Shown: positions 1-12,138 of the stretch, piece after piece | Layout: every line of letters starts with the position of its first letter | Position numbering within the stretch: the stretch's first letter is position 1 | Source of the DNA: Neurospora tetraspora | Lineage: Eukaryota; Ascomycota; Sordariomycetes; Sordariales; Sordariaceae | DNA: 64,000 nucleotides | Assembly: GCF_033439725.1 (NCBI RefSeq) | Contig: NW_026944383.1 | Span: 6,262,001-6,326,000, forward strand | Direction: 5' to 3' | The notes under the pieces: generated by a model | Told to the model about the DNA's origin: nothing | The model's input: the letters and a program-made list of their open reading frames with translations, nothing else | The model's database searches: none | Program-made: the position numbers and the translations under genes

Positions 1-1
1 T

Positions 2-3000
2 GGTTTCTTTAGCGCCATGTTTTCTTACGACCACAAGGCCGGCATCACCGCCTCGGCCAAGGCACTGCGCCAGCTTTACGCCATGAAGGGATTCAAGCCT
101 GCAGTCGGTGTCAAGATGATCGAGGACGTCTGCAAACTCAAGGAAGATTTCAAACTACAAACGGCAGCCACCAGACTCGAAATTTACGAGCTATTCCTCA
201 GTCTCATCCAAGACCAGTCAGTGAACAATGAACTGCAAGACAAGTACGGCACATCTAGCGGCTTCATCATCGATATCCTTCAGCTATGCCAGAACGAGAG
301 GGACCCGAGGAATCTCATGCTATGGTTCAAACTGCTTCCTATCTTCCTTACCGAGTATTCGACATCCGACGAAGTAACCGAGGAGATCTTCAAGGCTTTC
401 TCAGCATACTTCCCCATCACATTGAGGAGCTCGGCTACCCCGATCGGCATCACTGCGGACGACCTCAAGAACGCCTTAAGGGCGTGTTTTGCATCTCACT
501 ACAAAGTAGCCAAGCTTGCATTCCCGTTCCTCATTGGAAAGCTCGACCAGGGTGACGCAGTAACGGTCTCGGTAAAGCTCGACATCCTCAAAACGGTCAA
601 GGCCTGTATCGAACAGTACGACAACCCACAAACCAGCATTGTCCCGCACATCAACAAGATCTGGAACTCTCTCAAGTACGAAGTACGAAACGGGGAGGTC
701 AAGGAGACTATCGATGCTACCCTGGATGTATTGCGGGCAATTGCTAATAGGCTTGACGGCACAAAAACCCAAAAGTTTGATGTATCCTCGCTCAAGAACT
801 ACATCGATACTGTAGTTGACGACTGCCGCGATGACTTGGCGAACCCGACATACACAAAGCAGGCTGGACTTCTCTTGATGACTGTCATCACTACTAATAT
901 CCGTGCATATACCCTTGAAAGTGCGGCCTTCATTGACATCATCAGGAAAAACCTCCGTCAACCAAAGTCTCCATCTCATACAAAGGACCTGCTCCTTCTT
1001 CTGAACTCAACCCTGAAGTCTCGGGCGGATCTTTTCAAGAACAGGAAACAAGGTCATCCCGAGGACGAGGAGGCTCTTAAGACGGAGTCTAGTGATCATC
1101 TGGTAGCTCTCTATCACGATGTCTACCTACCAACCTGGACTGGAAAGTCGGAAGAGACTACATCAGAGGTTCTCAAACAGGTCGTCCAAGGTCTCGCATT
1201 GCTCGCAACTCAGCAGACTCTTCGACCCGATGGACAAATCTCTTTGCTGGCTTCTCGTTCAGTTTGCTCCGAGATCTGCTCCTTGTTGACATATACGTTA
1301 ACCAAGGGTTTGGCGCTTAGCCAAAACGATAACTCCACCGACGCTGCGGTGGAAGATGAAGCGGTGCTGGCTCTGCAGTCAGTTGTTGCAACTTACACGG
1401 ACGGGTATGCAGAGCTCGTTGAGAGAGCAAAGGCCGAAATCGAGAAACGCGACTGGACGAGCCCATCGAAGTACACGCTGAATGCTCTCCAAGACATCCT
1501 GTCTCGACTTGCCTTCATTGGATGCTCACGTATTCCCCTCAATATTGCTCTCGATGATGAATCTTCCAAGCCTTTTAAGCCCCTTCAGCATTTCATCAGA
1601 CTTGCAACAGCCATGCACGATCTCTTCCCTTTGTCTCCACTCCCTACCTCAGAAAAGGAGTCGTTGGCAAACTCCTGTGTCATTTCTGCGCTACATGGCG
1701 GTATACTTCACTTCCGCGACGCTTGTCTCGAGAAGTTCGAACCCAAGGTATTGGAAGCGTATTCGGGCAGTGACAGAAACTGGCTCGAGGAATTCCAAGG
1801 TCTACCGAAGGACTGGCTGCACGAACTCCAAGGAGAGGATGACTCGTCTGGAGTGGTAATCAAAGAGGATGACCCCGAGGTTTACCGCGAGTTCCTCAGG
1901 ATCTGCTTGTTCATCGTCAGACATCTTTACAGAGAGGCTGCTTACGGAAAGCAAGCTCCTTGGAGTGAGCGAGTTTTTGCCCAAGTGGCCAACCTGGCAG
2001 CACTCGTGGTTCGGAGTCTCGACGAGAACCTACAAAAGTCCTGCAACTTGGCCCTAAATGCCTTCAACTTCTTCTTCTCCGAGGACCTCTCATCGTCTGG
2101 GCCGAGCCGGCTTGCCCCTTTCAGGAGATTGCTGACCCTCGGAATCCTTCAAGGGCTTCGTCCTGCAGCAATGACCGAACTGGTACGTATCATGGAACCC
2201 CCCCTACTGTGAACCTTGCACTAACGTCTCCCCCTAGTACGCACCACAAGGTATTGCCGAGACCTTTATGTGCGACACATCAAGAATGGCCACTGTCCTG
2301 CTAGCAGTCGGCGAGATCCGCGGTACCATCTGTGCCGTCCTAGCCAACAAGTACAAAGGCGGCCAATCCACCTTCGACCCCGAGTCCGAAACCATGAAGC
2401 GAGTCCTCAACTTCTGGGGCGAGCAGATCAAGACAGCCACCACAACCGACGACATCGACCCAGCCATCTTCGAAGTCTACAACACCGTCGCCGTCCACAC
2501 CGTTGCCGGCGCCTGTGCCCGGCAGGACAAAAACGTCCTGACCCTAGTCCCCATCCTGCACGAGGCCATCGCCAGCCCAGGCCCCAACGGCGCCATCGTC
2601 GCCCGCACCATCGGCGGTCTCGTCAAGACCAACGAGCTTTTGAGTCCCGAAAACCACGCGGTCGTCAAGCGCTTCTACAAGCAATGGGTCTACACGCACT
2701 TCGCCAAACCCCTTTACGACCTGGCCTTACCCACAGGCGACGAAGACACCGCCTTTGCCGCCGGGCGGTACACCACCGCCATCCTCTCGCTCGTCAGCAA
2801 CTGTCCCTTCGAAGTGTACCAAGAAGACCTTACCCACTTAGTCCGACTCCTCATCACCACCCTCAACAACTCCTCCGCCTCGGGCGACATCACCCAGCCG
2901 CAGGTGGCCACTTCTCTGGAAGTCCTCGTCGACATCCTCGCAAACGAGCCCGAGGCGCTCAAGGGACATCTGAAGGCGATCATCACGGCGGGCATGAAGA

Positions 3001-3236
3001 CGTACGAGGAGGCGGCCAAGAACACGAGTAAAGGGAACGTGGCGAGAGCTTTGGCGGCGGTCAGGAAGTTGACGCTGCAGCTTTTGGGGGCGATGCCGAA
3101 GAAGTTTGAGGAGAGGCATTTGTTGCCGTATGCGCTGCCGATGCAGAGGATGTTGGCGACGGCTAGTGGGGATAAGAGCAGAGAGGCGAGGAAGGTGGCG
3201 TTGCTTGCTAGGGAGAATTGGGCCAAGGTTGTGTAG
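2..3236 (+). CDS. MMS19: MMS19/Met18 cytosolic iron-sulfur assembly factor, 5' end outside window
   Basis: Exons are <2..2182 and 2238..3236. The 55-nt intron has donor GTACGT, branch CACTAAC and acceptor CCTAG, in phase 0. About 1059 C-terminal residues lie in the window. The frame is open to the left edge, so the ATG at 17 is probably internal. The protein is all helical HEAT-like repeats. The N-terminal part carries the MMS19 signature in which a 'YFPI..' segment is followed by 'GITADDLKNALRACFAS', and the C-terminus ends in a conserved Arg/Lys-rich helix (REARKVALLARENW). In the family, MMS19 is the adaptor of the CIA targeting complex. It delivers Fe-S clusters to nuclear DNA repair and replication enzymes such as XPD and DNA polymerases. 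An intron end just before position 13 (TTTAG) is possible but not needed. The family call is confident; the true start is not visible. Confidence 0.9.
2183..2237 (+). other. Spliceosomal intron of MMS19
   Basis: A 55-nt intron with donor GTACGT, branch CTAAC at 2220-2224 and acceptor TAG. Removing it joins two long open frames in phase 0 and deletes an in-frame stop. Confidence 0.85.
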
Positions 3237-3707
3237 AGAGTTGAGAGGGATTTGGGTATCATATGGATGCTTTGAGTGGGTAGTGGCTTTCCGGATTATG
3301 CATTCATAGATATATGGGCCGTCAAGGCATGCATATTAGGTAGAGATCAGGGCGGGTTGGGAACAATGGAGTTTCGTTTTGAATTATGCGCTGGTGCTCT
3401 TCCATAGACCTCCGTCGAGCATTTGGGTACCGAAGCGAGGAGATATGCCCCAGTGAACTAGTTTGACTCCTTCTCACTGACTGGTCCAGTCGCCATGTTA
3501 ACCACAACTTGGAAAGCAAAACCATGAAACACAGACGCTGTGAATTAAAGATACCATCCTATCATACTTTTCGCTGACGATGCAACCCGATATAACAAAG
3601 GCGTGGCCAAGCCGGCCCAAACTCATCAACCACCCACTCCCTCCCTTCCTTGCCGAGAGACAACCATACGCCGCCTTAAAATGGTACGGTTCGAAGCGAC
3701 GGTATCT
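3237..3707. other. Convergent intergenic region MMS19/SPC2
   Basis: This tail-to-tail spacer of about 470 bp should hold both 3' UTRs. I see no RNA gene or supported ORF in it. Confidence 0.6.
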
Positions 3708-4526
3708 CTATTTCCTCCTCTTCTTCCCAGCATCCTGATTCGCACTAAACCCCGTCGCCGCCGTCGTCGAGCTCTCTCCCAAGCCACTAGCAATAGCATC
3801 CAAAATCTCCGCCGTATAACCCGGTGTTTCCGCAAACTGCTCCTTAATCATGCCCTGTCCCCCAGAAGCGGGAGCAGCAGCAACAGCCCTCTTAGGATCC
3901 AACCTCCCCACCAACGGAATCCCCTGCGCCAACACCGTCTGGAACGGCGCGGCCACAAACCGTCCACTAGCATCGAACCACTCGCTGAACCTCCTCTCCA
4001 ACTCAATCTTCTGCACCTTCTTCGTCTTCACATCCTCCACATCCACCCTCAACTTATACAACGGCGCCTCCCCCTTTTGCTGGGGCTTCTTGCTATCGCT
4101 AATCACTCTGATCCGCGTCTTGCCGTCCTTGGTCGATCCCGCGTAGATGGTTCCCTGCTCGACGAACATGATCCAGTACGTCAGGGCGCCATTGAGTAAA
4201 GTGTACAGGATCACAGCGATCAAAGTGTATTGCTTGGTGGACTCGAAGCCGAGCTTATAGTCCCAGGCGAAGCAGGCGGCGGAGAGGAGGAAGGCCGAGA
4301 AGCCTAGGGCGAGACGGGTGTCGAGGAGGGTGTGGGATTGGCGCAGGCCGAGCGAGTTGAGGTAGTTAAGGAGGGCGTCGTCGGTTGTTGCTCGCAGGTC
4401 TTCACAGGGGAGATGGTGTTAGTATATGATAGATCAAGCAGCTGATATGCTGGGGCTGGAGTAAGTAGGTTCGTGTAAGTGCTTACCGGCTACGTTGTAG
4501 ACCGTGATCTTTTCTGTTGACGCCAT
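3708..4526 (-). CDS. SPC2: Signal peptidase complex subunit 2 (SPC25 family)
   Basis: The exons on the minus strand are 4526..4487 and 4399..3708, separated by an 87-nt intron with donor GTAAGC, a TACTAAC branch and acceptor AAG. The predicted protein is 243 aa. It begins MASTEKITVYNVADLRATTD. Two hydrophobic segments follow, around residues 47-65 (FSAFLLSAACFAW) and 73-95 (LIAVILYTLLNGALTYWIM), then a cytosolic tail with a Lys-rich end (GKKRRK). This topology, length and the 'DYKLGFE' spacer match SPC2, a non-catalytic ER membrane subunit that links signal peptidase to the Sec61 translocon and aids cleavage of secretory precursors. It is head-to-head with EMC3, another ER membrane gene, across about 480 bp, so coordinated expression is possible but unproven. 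Confidence 0.93.
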
Positions 4527-5008
4527 CTTGCTTGAAATGGTTTAGGGACGGATTGTCCCTGTAGCTGTGATAAGGGGTCTCGGATAGGTTAAATGGTGCT
4601 GGTGAAGTGCCCGAGAAGTGGGAGCTGTTGAAATCGGGAAGGCTGAAAGTCAATGGAAGCTCCCACAACGTCAAGCCAAAGAGGTGCCTGCTGGAGTGCT
4701 GGCTGGCTGACGGATGACAGGCAGGGAAAGGCCACCTTGGTGGAATGGTCGTTGCGCCGGCAGGCACGATAAGCGGTGATAAAGCGCTATCCTGTGGTCA
4801 GTGCGCAAGCTTTAAGGAGGTACGTACCTTCCCCGTAGACAGGGGCACTGGGAGCTGATGCAATGGTTGACAGGGTTCAGTAGCGCCCCGTCCCGCCGCG
4901 GTCAACAGCGACTTGGACGTTGGACGTTGGACAACAACGACATCTCATATAGTCTTCCGCGATATCAACAAGACTTGTCTGCCAACGGTTTCAACAGATA
5001 TCGCGACA
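4527..5008. promoter_or_regulatory. Divergent SPC2/EMC3 promoter region with GATA-type motifs
   Basis: This 482-bp head-to-head spacer contains several GATA-like words: GATAAG at 4569 and 4768, GATAAA at 4778, and TATC/GGATAG nearby. GATA motifs are bound by fungal GATA factors, but their function here is inference. No TATA box was identified. Confidence 0.4.
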
Positions 5009-6079
5009 ATGGCGCAAGTTCCGGTTCAAACGATCCATAGGGATCCCCAGTTATTGTGAGCTCCCCCAAGTACGCTGCTAAGCAACGGAATGGCAAGCTA
5101 GGAAGTCCAAATGCTAACTGCTTGGTGTTGTCAACATGTAGCTACTGGATCCTCTTTCCCATCACGATTGTCATGGTACGGACCGGCCGATTCTGACCCG
5201 ACCATGCGGATTTCAACTACAATACAAGTTCATCCTCTAACACTACGACCATGTAGATCCTGACGGGTGTACTCCGACACTATGCATCCGTATTGATGCA
5301 ATCCGCCCCCAAGAAGCTCGACCAAAAGGCCATCCGCGAACAGCGTTCCCTCCTCCACGGCATCAACGTGCGCGGTAACTTCCACGCCCTCTCCAAGAAG
5401 TCGTTCGCCACACGCCGCGATGCGCTCGTCACGGCCTTCGAGTCGGGCGCCTACCTCAAGGACCCTGAGCGTGCCGGACAGGGCCAGCCGAACCCGCTGA
5501 GCGACCCTAGCTCGATGGAGGGCATGATGGGCATGATGAAGAACCAGATGGCCATGATTATCCCCAACACGCTGATCATGAGCTGGATCAATGCTTTCTT
5601 CAGCGGTTATGTTATTAGTACGTGGTTGTGATCAGGTCTTCTGGGTGTTATAGGAGCGTTGTGGTGGCTAACAGGGTGTCACAGTGAAACTTCCTTTCCC
5701 CTTGACTATCAAGTTCAAGAGCATGCTTCAGGCAGGAGTTATGACCAAGGATATGGATCCCAGATGGATGTCCAGCATCAGCTGGTACTTCCTCTGTATC
5801 TTCGGTCTTCAGTCAGTCTTTAACTTTTTGCTCGGCAGCGACAATGGTAAGTGTTCTCGACTCTTTATTCGCTATGGATTCTAGCTAATAATTGTGACAG
5901 CCGCGAGTCAAATGGCTCAGCAGATGGGAGGAATGGGCGCAGCGCCAGCCCAGATGTTCGGCCCCGGCGTCGATCCCGACAAGCAGTTCAAGGCCGAGGC
6001 TGAGAACCTCGCAGTTATCGAGCATTACTCGGTCCTCGATGATGTTGAGGACCGTCTTCTAGAGGGCATTACAGTATAG
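5009..6079 (+). CDS. EMC3: ER membrane protein complex subunit 3
   Basis: The exons are 5009..5055, 5142..5175, 5257..5617, 5685..5846 and 5901..6079, giving 260 aa, close to the 261 aa of animal EMC3. The N-terminus MAQVPVQTIHRDPQLFYWIL enters the first membrane helix, followed by the conserved LTGVLRHY. The middle contains MMKNQMAMIIPNTLIMSWIN and the family hallmark 'PFPLTIKFKSMLQ'; the last helix is WYFLCIFGLQSVFNFLLG. EMC3 belongs to the Oxa1/YidC/Get1 insertase superfamily and forms the membrane cavity through which the EMC inserts weakly hydrophobic and tail-anchored helices into the ER. All four introns are 54-86 nt with good donors and CTAAC branches. The C-terminus is soluble and acidic. 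Only the last exons form long open frames; the first two were recovered by splicing. Confidence 0.94.
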
Positions 6080-6250
6080 ACCAAAGCAGCGAACGGTGCA
6101 ACCTGACATACCGGGAAAGCAAAAACACAAAATGCTACACGCCGCCATCACTTCAGGGTGCAGAAATATAATTGGATAATAAAACAAAACGCCCTCTCAA
6201 TGCTTGGTCTTGGCCTCGATATCCTCGCGTGCGTGACGGAGTGGGCCATT

Positions 6251-7163
6251 CTACTCCCACCACAGACAACATCCCAGTCCTCCTTCCTTCATGGAACCCG
6301 TGATCTTATACGGCGGTAGGAGCTGGTTTGCAGCCTGGTCGACTTCCACCGGGCCTGTTGGTGTTTGGTCGTGCCACTCCTCGCCGATAACGCGGAACCG
6401 CACCATTTCGTTGTTGTCGAAGTACAATTCCTGGCCTTCTTCCTTCCATACCCAGACCTTCTCGGTTGTGTCGCTGAGGATGAGATGTTAGCATGTCCCA
6501 GAAAGACACCAGGGAAAATGAACTGGTACTCACAACTCCGAGTTGTCTGGAAGCTCCGCGGCGGGAACAAAGATGTCGCTAAAGAAGTCCATACCAACTG
6601 CAAGGGGCAAGACGTGTTAGACGCAAGTTGGGTAATAAAAGATGACAGAGTCAGGGGTTGATGGGTTGAACTGACGGTATATGCCTTCCTCGGTCTGATG
6701 GGTGATGCGTGCAAGGATAACTTCGTGCTTGAATGGCCTGAAGACCACCATCTCAAACTCAACTGTGTACCATGTCAGTGATGACAGCAGAGAAATAGGA
6801 TACGAATATAATCATCTTACCGTTCACGTTGACTAAACCAGTGCCATGACCGATCTGACCTTCTGATGTCCAGGTGACATCCCACAAGCAGACGAAAAGG
6901 CCGACTTTTTGTACTACCTGTGGACCAAAAAACAGCAGTTAGATGGATGGAATCTTGTGCTTGTTCAAAGATATTGTTACCCACCTTGTTTGCATACTTG
7001 GCGTTGATGTTGTCTTCGATGGCGACAAAACTCTCTTTGCTAAAGTCTTCAGGTGCAATCTGCACCAAGTCGGCAATTTTCGTCTATCTTGATTTTAGTC
7101 TCATTTTGATCATCAACTGCAAACGCACTGGAGGGATGAAAGTTTACGAACCGTGATGAACAT
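6251..7163 (-). CDS. RPC8: RNA polymerase III subunit RPC8 (Rpc25, Rpb7 family)
   Basis: The minus-strand exons are 7163..7152, 7083..6985, 6917..6821, 6762..6676, 6597..6534 and 6473..6251, giving 193 aa. Six exons in 0.9 kb make it the most intron-dense gene here. The start MFITTKIADLVQIAPEDF aligns residue for residue with the family start (MF.L....D.V.I.P..F). The SHS2/Rpb7 N-terminal half is followed by an OB-fold half containing FFSDIFVP, then VWVWKEEGQ, and it ends GLGCCLWWE, all typical of RPC8. With Rpc17 it forms the stalk of Pol III needed for initiation at tRNA and 5S genes. The first exon is only 12 nt and its donor is the weak GTTCGT, but the four residues it encodes match the family start. 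It is convergent with EMC3. Confidence 0.9.
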
Positions 7164-8948
7164 GGTGCTAGAAGCCTTCTTTTGCAGTACAATCGAGCTC
7201 TTCTTCTCGAGATGGGTTTGACCAGACTGGACGTCTTGATGGTGGTATGGATTGTTACTGGACAAAGTCTCAGCTTGATGGTGTGGTAACCGTTTTGGGC
7301 AAAATGTGACGGCCGGATGTAAGTGGTTGAATGAGAGGAGACCGAGTGCTCAAATAGAAGTGTTGTTAAATGTCAATGCATGCAAAACTTTTGGCGAGGG
7401 GCGGAAATTCTGCGGTTTTTGACGATATCAGATAATGATTGTTTTGGCAGTCTTTGATCGTGAAATCTGTCAAATTTTTATGCAACAATTAAGATGAATG
7501 TCTTAAGCAAAATCCGAGAAGATATCTGAAGGTCTACGTAAAAGTCCCCTCGTCGGCCTCACAGTCTTTCCTTCAATATCACCATTCACTGGATCGCGCA
7601 CCTGCCTGGTGTAATCAGAAGGTGAGAGTTGAATGCCCCACTGTCACTGCAGCGTTTGGGACTCGAAAAGGTTTGCCTGCCGCACAAGTTTGCGCACCTG
7701 CAATCCGGTCGAACTGTGCTGGAGCCTGAAAGTCCGCCGAACACCACTGCAACAACGCCGCGGGCAGCAGCGCACCTGCCAACACCCGGACCCTCGAGCC
7801 TGCCCTGAGCAAACGGAAGTTCGAGATTCGAATTCTGCCGCCTCCACCCCTGCCGTAGATCGGCTGACCGCCTTCCTTGATTTGGGAACCTTAAGTGTGG
7901 ACCCACCAACGCGCATCTCCTTCCAGTCCACGTCTCTCTCTCCTTCACCCTTCGACCTCCATTTCACAACTTCACCCCTCCATGTTCCACGTCTACTTCA
8001 TCCTCCTCGACCCCGGTACACACTTGTGACCGTGATCACCAACCAAGCCTAAACCGTGAGTATTTTTCTTGCCTCGTGTGTGTGACGAACAGGCAAGTGC
8101 CCGTAGATTTTGGTCGAAGTCGGCCCTTGAATCTTGATTCCATTCCCCACGTCGTCGGATTCTCACCACGCCATCAAAGCAAGTTAACTCGCCGGTGACC
8201 ATAAGGCCACTGTACGGCGAGGCGCGGTCGTCGGACTGAATCCCACTTCGTTCCAACTACATTCTTTCGCAACGTCCGCCGTTCATTCAATCTAACAAAT
8301 TCTAGTTCACATTCGGGAAGCAAAGCCCAAGTTGCGACCGGTTGAGGTGTAACATCTCGCCAACACTGCTGCTTGACGCCAAGTTGAATCTTGCCAACAA
8401 CCCTGACTCAGTGAAGGATACTAAAATCCTGACAATCGACAACGTCTGCTGTCCAAGGGCATTTAACATTGCCAGTGAAAGCTTGTCATCTTGCCCGTGT
8501 CAAAAGGGATCAGTTCCTGTCGTCGAAAACCATTTGACGATTAGGACTGTCATTCCCAAGTCGCAGAGGCATCATTGCATTTGCTTCCATCTCGGCATCG
8601 CCAGCAAGACTCGAACGACTTCACATCGGTCACACGTTGCCTAGCTTGCAGCGTCGGAGTCCAAAAAGTCCAAACCAATCCATCATTCCAAGCCCAGGCT
8701 GCCAAACGACACTCCTACCGCTTGACCATCGACACGGCGTCCGAACTGTCTTGAGGCCATAACTGCCATTCCTCTTGCCTACGCCTCATCTTCCGAGTAA
8801 AATCCAAACGTCCAACTTCCAGGGACGAGACAGCTGCTTAATACCAGTTGAGGAACAAACACCCTGTTGCCCAGGGAACATCACAACAAGAGGTACACTT
8901 TGCGAGATCGAGATTCGTCCATATCCGTTTCTCCTTCGTGCAGAAGCC
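7164..8948. other. Divergent promoter and long leader of the NUFIP-like gene
   Basis: This is 1.8 kb between the starts of RPC8 and the NUFIP-like gene. A probable 5' UTR intron spans 8056..8305 (donor GTGAGT, branch TCTAAC, acceptor TTCTAG). Short ATG-initiated frames in the region have no family resemblance and look like leader or shadow ORFs. The gene-proximal half is CT-rich, as is common for Sordariales leaders. Confidence 0.45.
8056..8305 (+). other. Probable 5' UTR intron of the NUFIP-like gene
   Basis: The donor GTGAGT follows AAACC, and a TCTAACAAATTCTAG branch-plus-acceptor closes it 250 nt later. It lies fully upstream of the coding start at 8949. It is supported only by consensus. 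Confidence 0.4.
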
Positions 8949-10935
8949 ATGGCTTACAACTACGGCCCGCCTCCCCCGCCGCCGGGACCGGCGCCGCCCA
9001 ACAACCCGCCTGCTGGCTACCCCGCCACTTATGGCCAGTCCCCATATCAGCAGCAGCCACAGCCGGCTGCTCCCCAGCGCGGCAGCTATAGTGGACGAGG
9101 CCGTGGTGGCTCAGATCGTGGCGGGTATCACCAGTCGTCGCATTCCTATTCATATGGCCAGCAACCCTCATCGTACGGTCAACAGGCGCCTCCGGCAAGC
9201 CCATACCCTTCTCACCAGCCACAGCCCGGCGCCTACCCTCCGCCGCAACAGCAGTGGCATTCAGAGCAGCATGGCCAGCATACCCCGCAACAGCCTCCTG
9301 GCCCTCCTCCCCCTCAAGGTTACGCGCCTAGCTACGGCACACAGCCCCATTACCCCCAGGCCCAGCAGCCCTACGGTGCTCAGCAACCCGCTTACTCACC
9401 CGCGCCACAAACTGCCTACGGCCCGGCGTATGCTCCCCCCGCTCCGCAGGCTAGTCCGCCTCCTCAGCCATGGGGTAGTCATCATCAACCGCCCCCACCC
9501 CAAACTTCGTTCAACACCAGTGGCCGAGGTGGCAGAGGCTCACATAGTGACCGTTCCGGCCCCAAGGGTCAGATGATGGGACCTCCTATCAGGATGGGAT
9601 TTGATGGCGCACCTGCGCAGCCGCCCGCTCCGGCCCCTTATCCACCGCAGCCATATGGTGCACCTCACGCGGCGCCTTATGCTCCTGCCCCATACCCGTA
9701 TCCCCCTCCAACCGCCTACATGCCGCCGGCTCATCCTGTTTATGATGGTGCTCCCGCCGCCAGCACACCGCGTCATGGACGTGGAGGAGGCTTCCATCAA
9801 AACAGCCACCCTCGTCATCGCCCCCAGTTTGGTGGTGACAGAGCTCGTGGCCGTAATGGTCATGCCGGCGGTAATCACAGCCGCGGCGGGAAGGCTCACA
9901 GCCCTCCCACTCACCACCAGAAGCCCGATCCTTCTGGCGGTAAGAAAAAGAAGCGCAAGACGAACACGCTTGGTTTGACCCCGGGTGATGAGTCCGATGA
10001 GGACGATGAGAATGAGGAGGAGCGTCTCAATGAGATGATTGGTGCTGATGCCCCCAAGTAAGTGTTTCCCGCTGTTACTGTCTGATAAGAATAACACTAA
10101 CCTTTGATCCAGCCCGACTACGAACGAGGAACTTGCTTCCTGGATTGCCGAGCGCAGGGCCAACTTCCCATCAAAGGCCAAAATTGAAGCCAAGAGAGCT
10201 GCTGTCAAGGCACAGACTGCTGAGGCAAAGGCCGCTGACGAGAAGGCCTCTCTGCTGATGAGACAAGAACAGAAGGCGGAGAAGCTCCGCAAGCAGCTGG
10301 AAAAAGTCGAATCCAGCATCAAGAGGAAGCGTGAGCAGCAAGATGAAGGCGACGAGATGCGCCATTCGGAGCCCTCATCGCCCTCAACAATCTCCAAGTC
10401 CGACGACGAGAAGCCGGAAGTCTTGACTACTCGTCCGGATGAAACAGTAGTCCCCCCGGTGGCCAGGAAGGCTGACCAGTCGAAGCACTGCAAGTACTAC
10501 TCGACTGGTGGAAATTGTGGTAAGCGGGGCAAGTGCCGTTTTGTACATGACCCTAACGAGCGCGAAAAGGCGCTCAAAGAACGCGAACTCAACGGAGGAA
10601 AGATGACCCTCCAGCAGCGTTTGCTCCTAAACGACAAGGAGCAGGAGGACCTGTCCATTGTCCAAGCTATCAAGTACCTCCAGGACAAGGGTGCTTACAA
10701 AGTGAAAAAGCCATTGGATCAGTCTTCTGGTGGTATTACGACATCCAACGGGCAGCCTCCGGCTACAGGGCCTGCATCGCTCCCGCAGAACCCCTTGAAG
10801 AGGGAACCCGGAAGTGGTCTCCCTAGCATTCCCCCGCAGCCCGAAGCTCCCAACGGAAACGCATCGGCGTCCAAATATCCTGGATGGAATCTGAGCGGTT
10901 TCGGCAATACCGGCGTCCGACCTAACGACAAGTAG
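8949..10935 (+). CDS. NUFIP1-domain protein with a CCCH zinc finger
   Basis: The exons are 8949..10057 and 10113..10935 (55-nt intron, phase 2), giving 643 aa. The N-terminal ~330 residues are low complexity, rich in Pro/Tyr/Gln/Gly with RG-rich patches (GRGRGG, GRGGRG). An acidic stretch (DESDEDDENEEE) precedes the splice junction. From about residue 378 comes ASWIAERRANFPSKAKIEAK, the core of the NUFIP1 conserved domain, followed by a Lys/Glu/Gln coiled coil. A C-x8-C-x5-C-x3-H zinc finger lies near residues 494-515 (CKYYSTGGNC..CRFVH). In animals and yeast (Rsa1), NUFIP-type proteins help assemble box C/D snoRNPs with the R2TP complex. That role is plausible here, and the CCCH finger suggests direct RNA binding. 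ATG 8949 was chosen because the domain-like P-rich start MAYNYGPPPP begins there; an in-frame ATG at 8775 lies upstream in the leader. Confidence 0.85.
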
Positions 10936-12138
10936 TGCCCAGACATTCCTCTCATCATTCGTCGGAACCAAGCGAGTCCGAGAAAGAACCGCCAGGGCAG
11001 TTCAAAGAAGAAAGAAAATCAGTCTGTTTTATTTCATGTTGCACCAAACAGTTTTACGTCGTCATTCTCAGCCATCTCCAAGTCGGCCTTGGCTGTAGGT
11101 CCCCTTCTTTTTTTTTTTCATTATCCATCCTACCCCGGACACCGGGAGCAGCGGAGGAGCTATTCATTGAGGACAATCTGGGCATGTGCCCTCAAGAGCG
11201 ACCTTTCTCTGAAGACGGAGCATCCCATACCTCAAAAGACAGACAATAGTGGCTCTCAAAGGTCGCAAGCATGTAGGCGCAAAGTTCGCCGCCCATGATT
11301 TCTTTCAACCTTCACCAAGCTGGGTAGAGTCGTCATGAAAGTCAACGAGAAGGAGGACCACGAATCAAGACACCACTTGAATGTCCGCTGGGCCACTCAA
11401 GAGCGTTCATGAACAATCATCTCATTGGCATCCACGGCTACATGCGGACTGAGAGGAAGTTGTCGTCGTTACTGGCACTTCTAGCTGAGGCCAAAAACGG
11501 ACAAACCATGACAGAGGAAAAGAAAAACAAGGAAAACACACAAAAAAAAGATAACGAGTGCGAGTGCTTCAAAGTCGGCATAAACCGCGGCAGTAAGGTT
11601 GGCGGACGTTGATGTCCAGAGACGAGAATAGGGCGGGTAAAGTTCGTTAAGGTCAGACCAGCAAGGACAGATGGGGGGGACGATCGCGTTTTGTTGTCGA
11701 CCCTTTCCACATGAAGTCTCTTTGCATGCTGGCTAGGAATTCATCGCAAGGGTTGCGTTCAACCAGCGATTGATCGGTCCTTGGGAACAAAAGCGCCTAT
11801 ATCACTCGTAGTTCATTTCATTGCTTTCATCAGTGCGAGAAGGAAAAGGGAAGTTCGTTAAGGTTAGATTTTGTAGATTAATGTATGGGCGTGACTTGTC
11901 CTGATTTGAATGATCGCTTTCGTAAATGTGACTATGTATGTGTACAGTAAGACAGCAATCTTCCAAGGCTTGGAATACGTCGCTTACAAGTTAATCGACG
12001 AATATGTGCACAAATGTCCCACGAAGTTGTCCGTTCGTGAAATCACAAAAACCTGAGGAGTATACAACTGTTTTTCTACATGACACTTTCAATGAGCCTA
12101 AAACATAACTCCAACCATGACCCAAATCAAGGCTTCCA
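10936..12138. other. Convergent intergenic region NUFIP-like/SIL1
   Basis: About 1.2 kb between two convergent genes. It holds a poly-T tract near 11109-11119 and A-rich stretches near 11520-11550. No coding or RNA gene was recognised; both 3' UTRs probably lie here. Confidence 0.5.

Noticed and set aside
7633-8052. 139-codon + strand frame upstream of the NUFIP-like gene
   Set aside because: It ends before a likely leader intron, has Ser/Thr/Pro-rich chance composition and no domain; read as leader or promoter.
9540-10493. 317-codon minus-strand frame across the NUFIP-like gene
   Set aside because: It overlaps the NUFIP core and CCCH finger on the other strand and has biased, shadow-like composition.
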